From the NCBI RefSeq assembly GCF_902499135.1, contig NZ_CABVPR010000018.1, forward strand, positions 1-64,000: a stretch of 64,000 nucleotides of DNA, read 5' to 3'. The notes under the pieces are model-generated. The model searched no databases and was not told where the DNA came from. It worked only from the letters and a program-made list of their open reading frames with translations. This DNA comes from Burkholderia dolosa. GTDB lineage: Bacteria; Pseudomonadota; Gammaproteobacteria; Burkholderiales; Burkholderiaceae. A program made the translations under genes and the position numbers. Shown here in pieces: positions 26,909-36,608 of the stretch (position 1 is the stretch's first letter; every line of letters starts with the position of its first letter).

Positions 26909-28045
26909 ATGCCGATCAATCTTCCCGAGCTGCTGACGCCGATCAGCGATGCGTCGCCGAGCGGCGACGACCTGCTGTTCTCGACCGAATTCGACGCGAT
27001 CCAGGAGGCGCGGCGCTACGATGATCCGACGCTCGACCAGGGCGAATGGGTGACCGAGATCAAGGAGGCCGACTGGGGCTTCGTCGTCGATCACGCGAGC
27101 GCGCTGTTGCGTACGCGCACCAAGGATCTGCGGCTCGGCGTGTGGCTGACCGAAGCGCTCGCGCTCGAGGACGGCATCACCGGGCTGACCGAAGGTTATG
27201 CGCTGCTCGAGGGGCTGTGCCGCGAGTACTGGGACACCGTGCATCCGCTGCCCGAAGGCGACGACGTCGAGTATCGGCTCGGCAACGTCGCGTGGCTCGC
27301 CGGCCGCACGGCCGAGCTGCTGCGCGGAATACCGATGACCGACGGCGCGGCCGGCGCGTTCACGACGCTCGACTGGGAAGTCGCGCAGCACGTCGCGCAG
27401 GCCGTGAAGCGCGACCCCGAGCATGCGGACGACATTGCGCGCGGCAAACCTTCGGTCGAGCAGATCGATGCGTCGCGACGCGTGACGTCGATTGCGTTCT
27501 ACACGACGCTGCTCGCGAACCTGAAGGCGTTCGAGTTTGCGCTGGACGCATTCGAGGAACGGCTCGTTGAGCGCGCCGGCAATTCGGCGCCGAGCTTCCG
27601 GCAGACGCGCGACGCGTTCGAGACCGTGTACCGGCTCGCCGAGCGTTTCGCGCGCGAGCAGGGTTATACGGGCAGCGCGCCGCATGCGCCGTCGGCGCCC
27701 GCAGCGCAGCCCGAGCGTGTCGAGCCGAGCTTCGGCGACGCGTTTCATCGCGACGCGTTTCATCAACAGGAGACCCATGTGCAGCCGCAGACCGCTCCGC
27801 GTCCGCCCGTGACGCCGATGATCGCCGGCATCCAGAACCGTGCGCAGGCCGTCGACCAGCTGCGTGCGGTCGCGCGGTACTTCCGCCAGACGGAGCCGCA
27901 TAGCCCGGTCGCGTATCTCGCCGACAAGGCCGCCGAATGGGCCGACATGCCGCTGCACAAGTGGCTCGAGAGCGTCGTGAAGGACGACGGGTCGCTATCG
28001 CATATCCGCGAGCTGCTGGGGGTGAGGCCGGACGAGCAGTCGTGA
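26909..28045 (+). CDS. tssA: T6SS baseplate/sheath-priming protein TssA
   Basis: 378 residues with the ImpA N-terminal domain: ELLTPISDASPSGDDLLFS, then ADWGFVVDHASALLRTRTKDLRLGVWL. A linker rich in Pro/Gln (about 255-300) joins a C-terminal helical domain (RAQAVDQLRAVARYFRQTEP, SPVAYLADKAAEWADMPLHKWL). It is the short TssA class. Last gene of the rightward operon, convergent with the OmpA-like gene. Confidence 0.95.
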   Translation: MPINLPELLTPISDASPSGDDLLFSTEFDAIQEARRYDDPTLDQGEWVTEIKEADWGFVVDHASALLRTRTKDLRLGVWLTEALALEDGITGLTEGYALLEGLCREYWDTVHPLPEGDDVEYRLGNVAWLAGRTAELLRGIPMTDGAAGAFTTLDWEVAQHVAQAVKRDPEHADDIARGKPSVEQIDASRRVTSIAFYTTLLANLKAFEFALDAFEERLVERAGNSAPSFRQTRDAFETVYRLAERFAREQGYTGSAPHAPSAPAAQPERVEPSFGDAFHRDAFHQQETHVQPQTAPRPPVTPMIAGIQNRAQAVDQLRAVARYFRQTEPHSPVAYLADKAAEWADMPLHKWLESVVKDDGSLSHIRELLGVRPDEQS

Positions 28046-28400
28046 GGGGCGACGCGTCGTCGGCGCCGACAGTGCGTCATCGTTGCGCCGACGATGAAGC
28101 GCGACACGCGACGAACGTCCGATGCCGGAGTCCATGCAATACGCTGCACCGAAACGCTTCCGCATCGTTCGACGCACGCGGCCTCGCGTTCGTCCGGGCG
28201 GCGGCCGGCCACATTGAGTGTCGCTGCGGAAGTTTGCCGTTGTTCTCGAACGTAGGTTGCGACGGAGCCGGTCCGACCTGCGCGGGCGTTTCGACCGGAC
28301 GTATCGAATTACTTTCCGTACAACTTCGGTCGGTTCACGATCACCTATCGATATAGCGACCACGCGCGCGGCCGGTTCTCACCGACCCGGCCGCTCCCGC
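28046..28400. other. Convergent intergenic region, tssA / OmpA-like gene
   Basis: 355 bp without a supported gene. Just after tssA, a 10-bp inverted repeat (TCGTCGGCGC at 28057-28066 and GCGCCGACGA at 28085-28094) could slow transcription but has no T run. The rest shows no clear terminator on the minus strand. Confidence 0.4.
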
Positions 28401-29354
28401 TCACTGCCCAACCCTGAACTCGATCCGCCGATTCCTGGCCCGCCCCTCCGCCATATCATTCGGCGCGATCGGCTGATCCGGCCCGACCCCTGTCGTCGTC
28501 ATCTGCTGCGGCGGGATTCCCTTCGTGATCAGGTAGCCCTTCACCGCATCCGCCCGCGCCTGGCTCAGCGCGATGTTCGACGTCCGGTTCCCCGAATTGT
28601 CGGTATGCCCGATGATGTCGACCGTGCGATTCTGCAGCTTCGACAACGCGGCCGCCATCTGATCGAGAATCTGCCTGCCTTGCGGCGTCAGCGTCGCGCT
28701 GCCGGTCTCGAACTCGATCGTCCGGTTCGCAAGCGTCTGGTCGAGCAGCCCCTGTTCGGATGCCGACACGCGCAGCGCGTTCTTGATCGTGTACGTCGGA
28801 TTCAGCGTGTTCGCCATGTCGCTCGCGATCTGCTGGCGCTGCGCCTCGTTGTGCACCTCGCCCTTCATCTCGATCTGCGTGCCGTTGATCTTCAACTGCC
28901 CCTTGCTGATCTGCTTGAGCTGCGCGCCGAGCAGCTTCTGCACGTTCGCGCTCCAGTTCGGCGGCGTCGCGACGTCGCCGACCTCGATCTGATCGACGAC
29001 GTTCGCCGCGCCGTACGTATCGCGCAGCTTCTGCAGCACGGCGGCCTTGGTCGCCTCGTCGGGCACCTTGCCGCCGACCACCACCTGGCCGGGCACCGCG
29101 TTCGCGGGCGGCGGCGTGATCGTGCCGGCCGTACCGCGCACCACCGTGCCCGATGCAGTGCCCGGTGCGCCGGCGTTCGGCGCGGGCAGCGCGGCGGTCG
29201 CGACCGTGCCGTTGCCGACCGGCGTGACGGTCGCACCGCCCGTGTTTTGTGCGTAGGCCGCACTGTTGCCGACGAGGCCGGCAGCGAGAAGGACGGCAAC
29301 GAAGGACGACAAGCGCGACAAGCGCATCCGCCGGACATGAATCGTGCGTCGCAT
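28401..29354 (-). CDS. T6SS-linked OmpA-like peptidoglycan-binding protein
   Basis: 317 residues: a signal peptide (SSFVAVLLAAGLVGNSAAYA), a Thr/Pro/Gly-rich linker, a BON-like alpha/beta region (about 90-190) and a C-terminal OmpA domain (FETGSATLTPQGRQILDQMA, then DIIGHTDNSGN and GRARNRRIEFRV) that should bind the cell wall. Start 29354 is set by GGAGG 8 bases upstream; that site spans the tagF stop, so the genes are coupled. It follows tssM and tagF. It may supply the wall anchor missing from the short TssL. Burkholderia literature names a gene of this type in the cluster tagN or tagL; I leave the symbol blank. Confidence 0.88.
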   Translation of the reverse strand: MRRTIHVRRMRLSRLSSFVAVLLAAGLVGNSAAYAQNTGGATVTPVGNGTVATAALPAPNAGAPGTASGTVVRGTAGTITPPPANAVPGQVVVGGKVPDEATKAAVLQKLRDTYGAANVVDQIEVGDVATPPNWSANVQKLLGAQLKQISKGQLKINGTQIEMKGEVHNEAQRQQIASDMANTLNPTYTIKNALRVSASEQGLLDQTLANRTIEFETGSATLTPQGRQILDQMAAALSKLQNRTVDIIGHTDNSGNRTSNIALSQARADAVKGYLITKGIPPQQMTTTGVGPDQPIAPNDMAEGRARNRRIEFRVGQ

Positions 29355-29358
29355 CCCG

Positions 29359-30348
29359 TCAGCCTCCGATGAACGCTTCGCGGAACGCGTCGATGGCGAC
29401 GCGCAGCGACAGCTGCGGTTGATCGAGGTAGCTGACGAGCTTGCTGATCTGCGGATCGTTTTGCGCATGGGCGTCGATCCACTCGGGATCGTCGATGTCG
29501 ATGTTGTGGGCGGCGTACGTTTGCGGATCGACGACGCTGAGCAGCGTCTTCGCCGACGCACCGTTGAAGCCGATGATGAGCCGTTCGCGCTCGGCGATCG
29601 TGCCGATGAAGATCGCGAGCTCGAAATCCGCCTGCGCGACGAACGGCGCGATCAGCTCGAGCCAGAACGCGGCGACGAGGCTGCGATAGAACGGATCGAC
29701 CGGCAGCGGCAGCGTGAGGCCGCGCTCGATGTGCGACGAGCCGCTCTGCATCACGGGCCGCAGCAGCGAGCCGAGCGCGAGCATCGCGCCGCGCAGCCGC
29801 ACCGGATGGCCGCTTTCGAGCAGCATCTGCTGCAGCCCGTACAGCGACTGGTGCTCGACGAAGTCGTTGAACGTGCCGTCGTGCGACGTGCCGGGCCCGC
29901 CGATGTCGATCGGCACTTGCGTGTCGCCGAGCGCCTGCAGCGCGCCCGGCGGTTCTTCGGCACCGAGCAGCGGCGGAATCTGCGCGGCGATGCGCGACCA
30001 CAGGCGCGCGAACGCGAGCGGACTGCGCGCGAGGAACGCGAGCGGACGGTCGACTTCGAGCGCGGTCGCGGCGAGGAACGGGAAGCGGCGCTTCGATACG
30101 TCGTGGCTCGCGACCATGTGCCCGGCGATCGCGAGCTTGCTGCGCGAGCCGAGGAACGCGAAGTGCATCGGCTTCGCATCCTCGTAGACGATCTTCCAGC
30201 GCGGATCTTCCGCGAGCAGTTCGAGCGCCTGTGCGATCCAGCGGTCGAGCGTCTGCAGCAACTGCGGGTTGTGCGCGCTCTTCACGAAGTCGCCGCGCGA
30301 CGGAATCTTGCCGAAGTAGGCGATTTGCGCCTGAACGGTTTGCGTCAT
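29359..30348 (-). CDS. tagF: T6SS regulator TagF
   Basis: 329 residues. In Pseudomonas and Agrobacterium TagF is a post-translational repressor that acts through Fha and the membrane complex. Recognised by the N-terminal domain IAYFGKIPSRGDFVKS, the SKRRFPF region and a long C-terminal extension (FELAIFIGTIAERERLIIGF). It overlaps tssM by 4 bases (ATGA). No PpkA kinase, PppA phosphatase or Fha protein is encoded in the window, so TagF may act independently here. Confidence 0.92.
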   Translation of the reverse strand: MTQTVQAQIAYFGKIPSRGDFVKSAHNPQLLQTLDRWIAQALELLAEDPRWKIVYEDAKPMHFAFLGSRSKLAIAGHMVASHDVSKRRFPFLAATALEVDRPLAFLARSPLAFARLWSRIAAQIPPLLGAEEPPGALQALGDTQVPIDIGGPGTSHDGTFNDFVEHQSLYGLQQMLLESGHPVRLRGAMLALGSLLRPVMQSGSSHIERGLTLPLPVDPFYRSLVAAFWLELIAPFVAQADFELAIFIGTIAERERLIIGFNGASAKTLLSVVDPQTYAAHNIDIDDPEWIDAHAQNDPQISKLVSYLDQPQLSLRVAIDAFREAFIGG

Positions 30349-33300
30349 TGCGCCCCCTGTGCATTCGTTCCGGTAGCGGCCGCGATCGCCGGCGCCGCGC
30401 CCGGCGCGCCGGTGCCGGCCTGCGTCGCATTCTGTGCGGCGCCCGTGCTCACGTCGGCGACCGACGACGGCAGCTGCAGGCCGCGCAGGCTCTGCTGCTG
30501 CGGCTGGTCGCCGCCGCCGCCGGTCGGCTGCGACGTGCTGATGATGCGCATCGTCACCGACACGCTGACGCTGCCTTGCGTCCACGTGAGATCGAACGTG
30601 CCGTCCGGGCGGCGCTTGCGCTGCGCCGAATTGATCAGCTTCTCGAGACCGTAGCGGCCCGGCTCGTTGACGAGCTGCACCGTGCGGCCGTCGAACGTCG
30701 TCGCGGACAGCGTCGCGCCCGGCGATCCCTGCGGATTCGGCCACACGAAGTTGGTCCACTGCGGCGGCGTGTTGCGGTAGCGCAGCTGCTGGCCGTCGAT
30801 CGCGATCGTGTATTCGGTCGTGCCGGTGCTCGGCTGCGGCAGGATCTGGAACACGGTCTGCGGCTCGGATGCCGCCGCCGCCCCGCTGGCGGCGCCGCCG
30901 GCAAGCGGCGCAACCCAGCGCGCGAAGCCGTTCGTGAAGTCCGGCGTGAGCCCGATGCCCATGTCGCCCCACGTGCGCGCGGCGAGCGTGTCGCCGCGGC
31001 GCACCGCGAGCGGGCCCAGCGTGGTGCTGACGAACTTCGCGATCGAGCCGTCCGGACCGAACACCTGCGCGATCTCGCCGGCGCCTGCCTCGACCTTCGC
31101 GTTCGCGGCGAACGGATACTTCGTCGCGAGCGAGTTCTGGAACGGCTGGTAGACCTGCGCGTTCCACACCTTGTTGACTTCGACGCTGGCCGGCTGGATC
31201 ACGACCGCGAACGCCTGCATCAGCGGCCGCACGAGCAGCGGACGCAGCGACTTGCGTTGCGAGTCGGTGAGGCCGGTCAGCATCTGCTCGTCGACGAACT
31301 TCAGCGAATCGGCGAGTTCCGAGCCGTTGCCGTCGAGCGTCTGCTGCATCAGCTGCCGCGCGCCCGGACCGGGATCGCCCTGGTTCTTGATCACGTTGAA
31401 GCGCGTGCGAACCTTCGACAGCGTGTCCATGTAGCCCTTGAGCATCGACGTGCCGTCGTGCGTCGCGACGATCCGCGCGAGCCCGATGAACTCCTGCCCG
31501 ATCGGGCCCATCGGCACCTCGGCCGGATTGCCGTTGATGTCGATGTTCGCGGCGGCCGCCTGGCCGGCCTGCGAGCGCGAGAACAGCTGCTTGAACCAGT
31601 TCACGACGCCCGTCTGCGCCTTCTTGATCGCGACGTTCGCGAGCGACGGGTTGTCCCACGACGTCTGGTCGTAGGCGGTCTCGAGGATCTTGCGGATCGG
31701 CGAATCCTGCGGATCGCCGAGGCGGTTCATTCCGTCGACCGCCTGACCGAAGCTGCTGAAGCCCTGCACCGCGATGCCCTGCATGAACTTCTGCCAGTGC
31801 TGCGCGTACTCGGTCTTGTACATGCCGACGAGCGTCTTCTGGATCTGTTCGGGGCTGCCTTCGAGCGTCAGGTCGTCCTGCGTCGACGTGTTGAGCACCC
31901 AGTCCTTCGCCTGCAGTTCCTTGGTCGCCGCGTCGCGGATCGCCGGCTGCACGTAGTCGAACCACGCTTCGCGCGTGAACGTGCCCGGAATCGCGTAGCT
32001 GCCGGCCACGAGCGACTGGTTGCCGTCGCCCACGATGCGCGCGATCGTCATCGGCGCGAAGCGGGTCGACGCGCGCGCCTTGATTTCCTCGTAGACGCGC
32101 TGGCGGGCCGGCATTCCGCGCACCACGCGGCGCAGGTTCTCGCGCGTCTGGTCGACGAGCGCGAGGTTCGCGTCGATCATCGGCCAGTCGTTGTCGTTCA
32201 CGCGCGCGAGATAGAACGAGATCATGCGCTCGGCGCTGCGGATCATCTCGTCGCGCGGCATGTTGCCGCGATTCGTCTCGAGCCAGCCGCGCCAGAAGCG
32301 CGCGAGCTGGTCGGTCAGGTGCGCCTGCTCGACGTGACGCTTGTCGGACAGCATCAGGTACGTCTTCAGTGCGTTGTACGCGTCCTGCACGTTGGTCGGC
32401 GACGCGTCGCTATAGAGGCCGCCCTGCGGCGCGGCCGGCTGCTGCGCAGCGGTCGTGCCCATCGACGCCGGCTGGGCGCCGCCCGCCTGCGCTGCCACCG
32501 CGCCGGCCGCACTCGTCGACACCGGCAGCGCGCTCGCCTGCACGGCGCCCGACTCGGGCGGGCGCGTCATCGGGACGAGCTGCTCGGGGTGCGCGTTCAC
32601 GTCCTTCAGGAACGACGCGAGATTCTGCGATACCGGCGCGAGCAGGATCTGCCGCACGCCGTTGTAGTACTCGGTCAGCAGATGCTGTTCGAGGCGATCG
32701 CCCTGATACAGCCCGAGCGACACCGACAGCGGCTTGTCGCGGCGGAACTGCTCGAGCTGCTCGATCCGGTCTTCGAGGATGTCCATCGCCTGCAGCCGCG
32801 ACTGCAGGTCGTTGCGTCCCTGCTGCAGCCGCGTGACGTTGTCGAGGTCGGCCTGCACGTTCGCGACGAGCTGCTGGTTGCCGATCGTCGACCACGTCCA
32901 GCCGCCGAGCGCGATCGCGAGCGCCGCGACGAAGCCGAAGAACGTCGCGTAGCGCAGCCGCGTCTTCGTCGGGCTCGCGAACTGGCGCACCGTCTGGCGA
33001 TCCGCGAAGATCACCTTCGAGAACAGGTCGCGCAGGAAGAAGCCGTTCTTCGAGAACGCGCTGTGCGGCTTCGGCAGCGCGCTCGCGTCGAGGCCGAAGC
33101 GGTGCGCGATGCGCTGCGCGGCCGCGCTGTTGGTTTCGCCTTCCTGCAGCGCGCTCGTGAAGTAGAAGCCGCGGAAGATCGGCTTGTACTGGAACGGGTT
33201 GTTCTCGAACAGCGTCGCGAGGAACGCGCGCAGCGCCGGCTTGATCGTCGAGAACTCGAGCGGGAAGCTCAGTTGCCCCGGCGACAGCTGGTTGCCGCGC

Positions 33301-34286
33301 GACAGCGACAGCTGCGCGACGCTGATCTCCTTGAGCCCTTCGTACAGTTCCTCGAACCGCTCGTCGAACAGCGCGACCACGTCGCGCTTCTCGTCCGGCT
33401 CGTAGGGCAGCGTCGCACCCCACACGCGGTCGTATTCCTGCTTGTCGCTGCTGCTGAAGAATTCGGTGAAGCCGGTGATCAGGTCGGCCTTCGTGAACAT
33501 CACGTAGACGGGCGCGAACACCTCGAGCTTCTCGGTCAGCTCCTGAACGCGCTGACGGAGGTTTTTCGCGAGGTTGATCGCGAATTCGGGGCGGTTGCCG
33601 GTGAGCTCGGCGATGCTCGCGGTCACGATGATGCCGTTGATCGGCGCCTTCGGGCGATAGCGCTTCAGCAGGCCGAGAAAGCCGAGCCATTCGCTGCGGT
33701 CTTCCTCGTGCACCGAATAGCGGCCGGCCGTGTCGAGCAGGATCCCTTCGGTCGTGAAGAACCAGTCGCAGTTGCGCGTGCCGCCGATCCCGTGGATCAC
33801 CGCGCTGTTCTTGTCCGCGAACGGGAACTGCAGGCCGGAGTTCAGCACCGCGCTGCTCTTGCCCGCCGCGGGGTTGCCGATCACGATGTACCACGGCAGC
33901 TCGTACAGCGCGGAGCCGCCCGATACCTGGCCGATCTTCGACGTCTTGATCGTTTTCACCGCGTCGGACAGCCGCGTACGCAGCACGTCGAGGTCGGCGG
34001 CCTTCGCGTCGGACGCGACCGCGGCCGCGGCCGGCGCGGCGATCTTGCCGGTTTCGGCTTGTTCCTCGAGCACCTGGCCGAGCTGCCGGTTCGCGCGCTT
34101 TACGCGCCAGCGGCGCCACAACGCGACGACGAGCCACAGCGCGAGGATCGCCGCGACCGCGAGCGCCGCCCACAGGAGCGGCAACTGCAGCAGATCGGCG
34201 ACGATGAAGAGGACTGCCGCGAGCGCGACGATCCCGACGATCGAGAGCGTACGCGGATGAGTCAGCACGTTGAGGATGCGTTGCAT
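30345..34286 (-). CDS. tssM: T6SS inner-membrane protein TssM (IcmF)
   Basis: 1313 residues spanning the inner membrane and reaching TssJ. N-terminal membrane hairpin at about 15-57 (TLSIVGIVALAAVLFIVADL and LWAALAVAAILALWLVVALW), then a cytoplasmic NTPase-like domain with an intact Walker A (GNPAAGKSS near 137), a third membrane segment near residue 400, and a large periplasmic domain with the IcmF and DUF1215 parts. I set the start at 34286 (MQRILNVLTHPRTLS) because the 30 extra upstream residues are not membrane-like. First gene of the leftward tssM-tagF-OmpA operon. Confidence 0.95.
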   Translation of the reverse strand: MQRILNVLTHPRTLSIVGIVALAAVLFIVADLLQLPLLWAALAVAAILALWLVVALWRRWRVKRANRQLGQVLEEQAETGKIAAPAAAAVASDAKAADLDVLRTRLSDAVKTIKTSKIGQVSGGSALYELPWYIVIGNPAAGKSSAVLNSGLQFPFADKNSAVIHGIGGTRNCDWFFTTEGILLDTAGRYSVHEEDRSEWLGFLGLLKRYRPKAPINGIIVTASIAELTGNRPEFAINLAKNLRQRVQELTEKLEVFAPVYVMFTKADLITGFTEFFSSSDKQEYDRVWGATLPYEPDEKRDVVALFDERFEELYEGLKEISVAQLSLSRGNQLSPGQLSFPLEFSTIKPALRAFLATLFENNPFQYKPIFRGFYFTSALQEGETNSAAAQRIAHRFGLDASALPKPHSAFSKNGFFLRDLFSKVIFADRQTVRQFASPTKTRLRYATFFGFVAALAIALGGWTWSTIGNQQLVANVQADLDNVTRLQQGRNDLQSRLQAMDILEDRIEQLEQFRRDKPLSVSLGLYQGDRLEQHLLTEYYNGVRQILLAPVSQNLASFLKDVNAHPEQLVPMTRPPESGAVQASALPVSTSAAGAVAAQAGGAQPASMGTTAAQQPAAPQGGLYSDASPTNVQDAYNALKTYLMLSDKRHVEQAHLTDQLARFWRGWLETNRGNMPRDEMIRSAERMISFYLARVNDNDWPMIDANLALVDQTRENLRRVVRGMPARQRVYEEIKARASTRFAPMTIARIVGDGNQSLVAGSYAIPGTFTREAWFDYVQPAIRDAATKELQAKDWVLNTSTQDDLTLEGSPEQIQKTLVGMYKTEYAQHWQKFMQGIAVQGFSSFGQAVDGMNRLGDPQDSPIRKILETAYDQTSWDNPSLANVAIKKAQTGVVNWFKQLFSRSQAGQAAAANIDINGNPAEVPMGPIGQEFIGLARIVATHDGTSMLKGYMDTLSKVRTRFNVIKNQGDPGPGARQLMQQTLDGNGSELADSLKFVDEQMLTGLTDSQRKSLRPLLVRPLMQAFAVVIQPASVEVNKVWNAQVYQPFQNSLATKYPFAANAKVEAGAGEIAQVFGPDGSIAKFVSTTLGPLAVRRGDTLAARTWGDMGIGLTPDFTNGFARWVAPLAGGAASGAAAASEPQTVFQILPQPSTGTTEYTIAIDGQQLRYRNTPPQWTNFVWPNPQGSPGATLSATTFDGRTVQLVNEPGRYGLEKLINSAQRKRRPDGTFDLTWTQGSVSVSVTMRIISTSQPTGGGGDQPQQQSLRGLQLPSSVADVSTGAAQNATQAGTGAPGAAPAIAAATGTNAQGAQ

Positions 34287-34587
34287 AGGACGTTCAGGTT
34301 CCGGTGCGATTCGGTGAGGCGACGCAGGTGCGCCACGCGGCAAGGGTGGCGTCGCGATGTGTCGCCATGCTGTCAAACGGGGTGAGGCGGGCGGGCATCA
34401 ATGCGTCCGCGGCATCGGAGAAGGCGCGCGCATTAATGAAAGGACGCTGTGAGATTTAAAACGGAAACGGCAGCCGGACAAAATCGCGCCACGAAACGCA
34501 CGACCGATTGCGCTGCCCAAGTCATTTCCCGCCGGGTGATTAAAAAGCCCCATGCCGCCCTCATTATTTCCTGTCCGGCAGCCCTGG
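34287..34587. promoter_or_regulatory. Leader and promoter region upstream of tssM
   Basis: 301 bp between tssM and the M15 peptidase gene, both on the minus strand. Contains the candidate promoter at 34454-34481. The far end is AT-rich. No open frame is supported. Confidence 0.4.
34454..34481 (-). promoter_or_regulatory. Possible sigma-70 promoter of tssM
   Basis: On the minus strand TTGTCC and TTAAAT are spaced by 16 bp, each with four of six consensus bases, about 170 bp before the tssM start. By eye only. Confidence 0.35.
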
Positions 34588-35433
34588 CTAGCTGCCGCGT
34601 CCCAGTTTAAAACCGGGTTTATGGTATTCCACGTGCCCGAGATCCATCATTTTCCATCGGCCGCCCCAGGTCAGGCCGACTTGTTCGGCGACTTGCCCGT
34701 ACAACTGGTAGCCGCGCATTGCCCAAGGATCTTTCTCGGAAATGACCAGCTTGCCGTCGCGCAGGAACGCATTGTCGGCCGCCAGTCCGAATTGGTGATA
34801 ACTCTGGAAGGCCGCCGCATTGGTCACGTTGCTGCCCATTTGCGCGAGCCGGTTCTGCCGTTCCGGGCTTCGATAACCTTCCAGCAGCGCCATTTCGTAA
34901 CCGTGCTGCTCGTGCATGATCTTGTAGACCAGCAGCAAACGCGTACGGAAATCCGGATCCAGCAGATTCCAGTCGCGGCTCGCATCCTTCAGCGCCGGCC
35001 GCACCTGTTCCACTTCCTTCGTGGCAAAGACTTCCGGCGGCAACGGCGGAGGCGGCACCAGCTGCTCGCCCTGCAGCAGCGCGGCGATTTTCTCGTCCGG
35101 CACGCGCGCCGTGTCGTCGTACTGAAACAATTGCCGGCCGCGTAACGCAATGGCGACCAAAGGCGGCGTCGCAAGAATACCTGCCGACACCATAATCATC
35201 AAGCGCCGCCGAACCAGTAAATTTTGCACGTCGCTTAATGCGCCGCGCGTCGCGGTTGCCGATTTAACAATCTGACTGCGCGCGCGCGCCGCGCGATCGT
35301 TCGCACGACGCGCAAGACGGTCGTGAAACTGCGCGACGGAATCGAAAACCGTCGCGCGGATACCCGGTAAAAGCAACAGTGCCGCAACCGCGACGGCAAC
35401 GGCGAAATAGGCGACTAGGGCGACGGCAATCAA
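34588..35433 (-). CDS. tagX: T6SS-associated M15 family peptidoglycan peptidase (TagX-type)
   Basis: 281 residues with two hydrophobic segments near the N-terminus (VALVAYFAVAVAVAALLLLP and a second at about 78-96), then a periplasmic zinc peptidase domain. The metal-binding pattern of M15 enzymes is intact: SYHQFGLAAD (His and Asp ligands) and HVEYH near the end, with LLEGYRSPERQN before. Such L-alanyl-D-glutamate/L,D-endopeptidases cut the cell wall; TagX in Acinetobacter is needed for T6SS assembly. Start is TTG 35433 with GGGG upstream. Divergent from the gene at 35555; tssM lies downstream. Confidence 0.88.
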   Translation of the reverse strand: MIAVALVAYFAVAVAVAALLLLPGIRATVFDSVAQFHDRLARRANDRAARARSQIVKSATATRGALSDVQNLLVRRRLMIMVSAGILATPPLVAIALRGRQLFQYDDTARVPDEKIAALLQGEQLVPPPPLPPEVFATKEVEQVRPALKDASRDWNLLDPDFRTRLLLVYKIMHEQHGYEMALLEGYRSPERQNRLAQMGSNVTNAAAFQSYHQFGLAADNAFLRDGKLVISEKDPWAMRGYQLYGQVAEQVGLTWGGRWKMMDLGHVEYHKPGFKLGRGS

Positions 35434-35554
35434 CGAAATCCCCGGAAATTGGAATTGATTGTGTTTTGCAATGCTTGCTCTTAGAATCAGGCTGCTTCGA
35501 GAGGCCGGGCTATATTATCGCGGTGAATTAAACCAGGATTCAATGAGACGCTGA

Positions 35555-36517
35555 ATGAGTGCGCCGGAAAATTCAAATTCGAAAACTCCGCCCAGCCTGC
35601 TGTCCGATACGAAACCGGCAGGCGAAGGAGGACCTCAGCAGTCGCGCATTCTCGCGAATCTGGAGGGGCGCGTCACGCCGCCGGCCGAGCCGCCGCGCCG
35701 TTCGCTGAAGGCGCCGATCGCGGCCGTCGTCGCGCTGGTGGTCGCCGTCGGCGGCTGGGGTGCGTGGCGCTGGCAGCAGCAGTCGGGCGAGCAGGCCGCC
35801 GTCGCGTCTGCCGCTCCGGCACAACAGCCGCAGAAGGCCGAGCCGGCCAGCGGTGTCGCCGCACAGAGCGCGCAAAACACGGCGTCCGCTGCGCAGCCGG
35901 CCACGATCGTCAACGACGATTCCGCATCGCAGGCCGTTGCGTCCGCATCTTCCACGCCGGCCGCCGACGACAGCCGTCTGTCGCGCGCACTCGCGAACGG
36001 CGCCGACGACGCGTCGGGCGTCGCCACGTCGGCTGCGGCAACGGCAGGCGCCGCAGCGATCGCGACGGCCGCCGCCTCGGCGACGGCGAAAACCGCGAAG
36101 GCCGATACCGCGAAGAACGCGAAGGTCGCCGCGCGCGGCAAGACCGACGCGAAGGCGGAGGCCCGCAAGCATCACAAGGAACAGCAGGCCGAACTCGCGC
36201 AGGCGAAGAAGCGTCGCGATGCGACGACGCGCACGGCGAGCGCGAAGTCGTCGGTGAAGGACGATCCGGATGCCGATCTGCTCGCGGCGCTCGTCGCGCG
36301 TACGAAGCCGGCGGACAAGCAGGCGGCCGCCGCGCCGAAGGCGCAGCCCGTGTCGGCCAAGACCGCGGCGACGGGCGGCTCGCTCGCGTCGCGCGTGAAG
36401 GAATGCTCGGAGCGCGGGTTCTTCGAGGATCAGCTGTGCCGCTGGCGCGTGTGCGACGGCCACTGGGGCAAGGATCCGGCATGCCCGACTGCGTCGCAGC
36501 CCGAGAATCGCCAATAA
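35555..36517 (+). CDS. Ala/Lys-rich single-pass membrane protein next to the T6SS
   Basis: 320 residues. A short cytoplasmic N-terminus ends in Pro/Arg and is followed by one membrane segment at about 53-71 (APIAAVVALVVAVGGWGAW). A long, low-complexity periplasmic part, rich in Ala and then Lys, follows. The C-terminus is compact and Cys-rich (ECSERGFFEDQLCRWRVCDG, then DPAC). It is divergent from the M15 peptidase gene with 121 bp between and is likely the accessory gene called tagY in Burkholderia clusters (name from memory). The architecture suggests a wall-spanning tether with a disulfide-bonded tip. Function unknown. Confidence 0.75.
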   Translation: MSAPENSNSKTPPSLLSDTKPAGEGGPQQSRILANLEGRVTPPAEPPRRSLKAPIAAVVALVVAVGGWGAWRWQQQSGEQAAVASAAPAQQPQKAEPASGVAAQSAQNTASAAQPATIVNDDSASQAVASASSTPAADDSRLSRALANGADDASGVATSAAATAGAAAIATAAASATAKTAKADTAKNAKVAARGKTDAKAEARKHHKEQQAELAQAKKRRDATTRTASAKSSVKDDPDADLLAALVARTKPADKQAAAAPKAQPVSAKTAATGGSLASRVKECSERGFFEDQLCRWRVCDGHWGKDPACPTASQPENRQ

Positions 36518-36548
36518 CGCTGCCAGCGCCCGCCGCATGTTTTTCTAT

Positions 36549-36579
36549 CGCGCCGCCCATCGGGCGGCGCGCTGCTTTT
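36549..36579 (+). terminator. Terminator after the Ala/Lys-rich protein gene
   Basis: CGCGCCGCCC, loop ATC, GGGCGGCGCG, then CTGCTTTT. A 10-bp perfect stem with a short T run, 32 bases after the stop; it marks the right edge of the T6SS region. Confidence 0.7.
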
Positions 36580-36608
36580 GGGCGGCCGGAAGCGGCCGGC
36601 ACGATCGC

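Noticed and set aside
28057-28094. Inverted repeat after tssA as a terminator
   Set aside because: The 10-bp arms are perfect but the loop is 18 bases and no T run follows, so it is mentioned only as a weak structure.
30231-34385. 1384-codon plus-strand frame opposite tssM
   Set aside because: Arg/His/Leu-rich shadow; TssM on the minus strand has Walker A and membrane segments.
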